NCBI RefSeq assembly: GCF_009910675.1
Contig: NZ_RSEJ01000043.1
Location: 1 to 32,594, forward strand
Length of the DNA: 32,594 nucleotides
Source of the DNA: Photobacterium alginatilyticum
GTDB taxonomy: Bacteria; Pseudomonadota; Gammaproteobacteria; Enterobacterales; Vibrionaceae
Direction: 5' to 3'
The position numbers and the translations under genes are program-made. Shown one piece after another: positions 31,704 to 32,594 of the stretch. How positions within the stretch are numbered: the first letter of the stretch is position 1; every line of letters starts with the position of its first letter. The notes beneath the pieces are model-generated. The model made no database searches, was not told the DNA's origin, and worked only from the letters and a program-made list of their open reading frames with translations.

Positions 31704-32594
31704 ATGTCTAAAAATGGGCAAACACAACAATTTGACAAGGCAGCATTTAAAGCAGCTGTAGAGAAACACCTGACGACGACTTATGCGAATACTTCAGAGA
31801 CGGCTACGCCACGTAGCTGGTATCTGGCAATGGGCCGGGCACTGGCAGAAATCAGTACCGGCAATCTGCTAGAAACAGAAAAACAACTAGCAGAAGAGAA
31901 AGCACGTAGCGTTAACTACCTTTCTTTGGAATTTCTTATCGGCCGCCTGACAGGCAACAACCTGATCAGCATGGGCCTGTATGAAGACGTTGCTGCAGTA
32001 ATGAAAGAGCTGGGCTTGAATCTGACTGACTTACTGGAAGAAGAGCGCGACCCTGCACTGGGTAACGGTGGTCTTGGTCGTCTGGCTGCCTGTTTCATGG
32101 ATTCACTGGCTGCACAAGAGTACCCGGCGGTAGGTTACGGCCTGCACTACGAGTACGGTCTGTTCCGTCAGTCTTTTGTTGAAGGCCGTCAGGTAGAAGC
32201 ACCTGATGCATGGCGTGGTCTTGAAGGCTACCCATGGGAAGTGATCCGCCCAGAGCTTTCTCAGACAGTGAGCCTTTACGGTCGCGTAGAAGTCTATATT
32301 GACGAGAACGGTGATACCCGCCGCCGTTGGGTGCCGGGTATGACGGTTGAAGGTGTGGCTTGGGACCTGCCTATCGTTGGTTACGACAACAAGAGCGTTT
32401 ACCCGCTGCGTCTGTGGGAGTGCCGTTCTAATGCACCGTTCAACCTGGCACGTTTCAACGACGGTGACTATGTGGGGGCTCAGTACTCTGCACTGGAAGC
32501 CGGTAACGTGACCAAGGTTCTTTACCCGAATGACAACCATGACCAGGGTAAAGCACTGCGTCTGATGCAGCAGTACTTCCACTGTGCCTGTTCG
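31704..32594 (+). CDS. malP: Glycogen/maltodextrin phosphorylase, 5' part
   Basis: First 297 codons of a gene that continues past the right edge; the full protein is usually about 800-820 aa. Family landmarks are SVNYLSLEFLIGRL and ERDPALGNGGLGRLAACFMD, which contribute to the active-site region, then GYGLHYEYGLFRQ. GT35 phosphorylases use pyridoxal phosphate, bound by a Lys in the missing C-terminal part, to release glucose-1-phosphate from alpha-1,4 glucans. The start at 31704 follows GAGTGAGATTGA, a weak ribosome site. Whether it is MalP or GlgP cannot be settled from this part; the possible MalT boxes and family knowledge of Vibrionaceae lean to MalP. Confidence 0.9.
   Translation, partial: MSKNGQTQQFDKAAFKAAVEKHLTTTYANTSETATPRSWYLAMGRALAEISTGNLLETEKQLAEEKARSVNYLSLEFLIGRLTGNNLISMGLYEDVAAVMKELGLNLTDLLEEERDPALGNGGLGRLAACFMDSLAAQEYPAVGYGLHYEYGLFRQSFVEGRQVEAPDAWRGLEGYPWEVIRPELSQTVSLYGRVEVYIDENGDTRRRWVPGMTVEGVAWDLPIVGYDNKSVYPLRLWECRSNAPFNLARFNDGDYVGAQYSALEAGNVTKVLYPNDNHDQGKALRLMQQYFHCACS

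Overview
The window looks like the chromosome of a marine gammaproteobacterium of the family Vibrionaceae; Photobacterium or a close relative is my best guess. The basis is a pqiABC transport operon, a CsrB-type regulatory RNA with a near-perfect VarA/UvrY/GacA box, a Mak-like ROK kinase, a ylqF/rbgA GTPase, a glycogen phosphorylase, and an ERIC-like palindromic repeat at the left edge. No 16S or other marker is present, so the genus is inference.

Layout. 1-168: right part of an ERIC-like repeat. 280-3867: pqiA-pqiB-pqiC, a lipid-transport/envelope operon. 3984-4199 (minus): a small conserved-looking protein of unknown function. 4424-5329: ROK sugar kinase. 5477-7016 (minus): a two-gene operon for an outer-membrane barrel protein and a small PstS-like periplasmic protein, divergent from a hybrid histidine kinase at 7120-9819; the three look like one sensory module. 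9879-10455: VarA box, promoter, csrB sRNA and terminator.

10640-29729 is a block of about 19 kb made almost entirely of anti-mobile-element genes: a divergent WYL-domain regulator of BrxR/CapW type; a four-gene condensin-like (Wadjet/MksBEFG-like) operon in the order D-C-A-B; a Type I restriction-modification system (hsdR, hsdM, hsdS); an ATPase plus DUF4276 TOPRIM-like pair translationally coupled to hsdS, recalling PARIS and RloAB; and an McrB-McrC pair in which McrB carries a large insertion containing an EVE-like domain. A five-copy 9-bp tandem repeat lies in the probable leader of hsdR. I see no integrase, transposase or tRNA at either edge. The block sits between the csrB terminator and ylqF, two housekeeping loci.

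30254-32594: ylqF (minus) with its own terminator, a roughly 490-bp intergenic region with two hairpins and possible MalT boxes, and the 5' part of a glycogen/maltodextrin phosphorylase gene that runs off the right edge.

How it works together: the WYL protein probably controls the divergent condensin-like operon. The condensin-like system would act on plasmids, the Type I and McrBC systems would act on unmodified and modified foreign DNA respectively, and the ATPase/DUF4276 pair may act as an abortive or back-up layer. The most unusual parts are the rearranged compact condensin system, the ATPase/DUF4276 pair appended to the hsd operon, and the EVE-like insertion in McrB.
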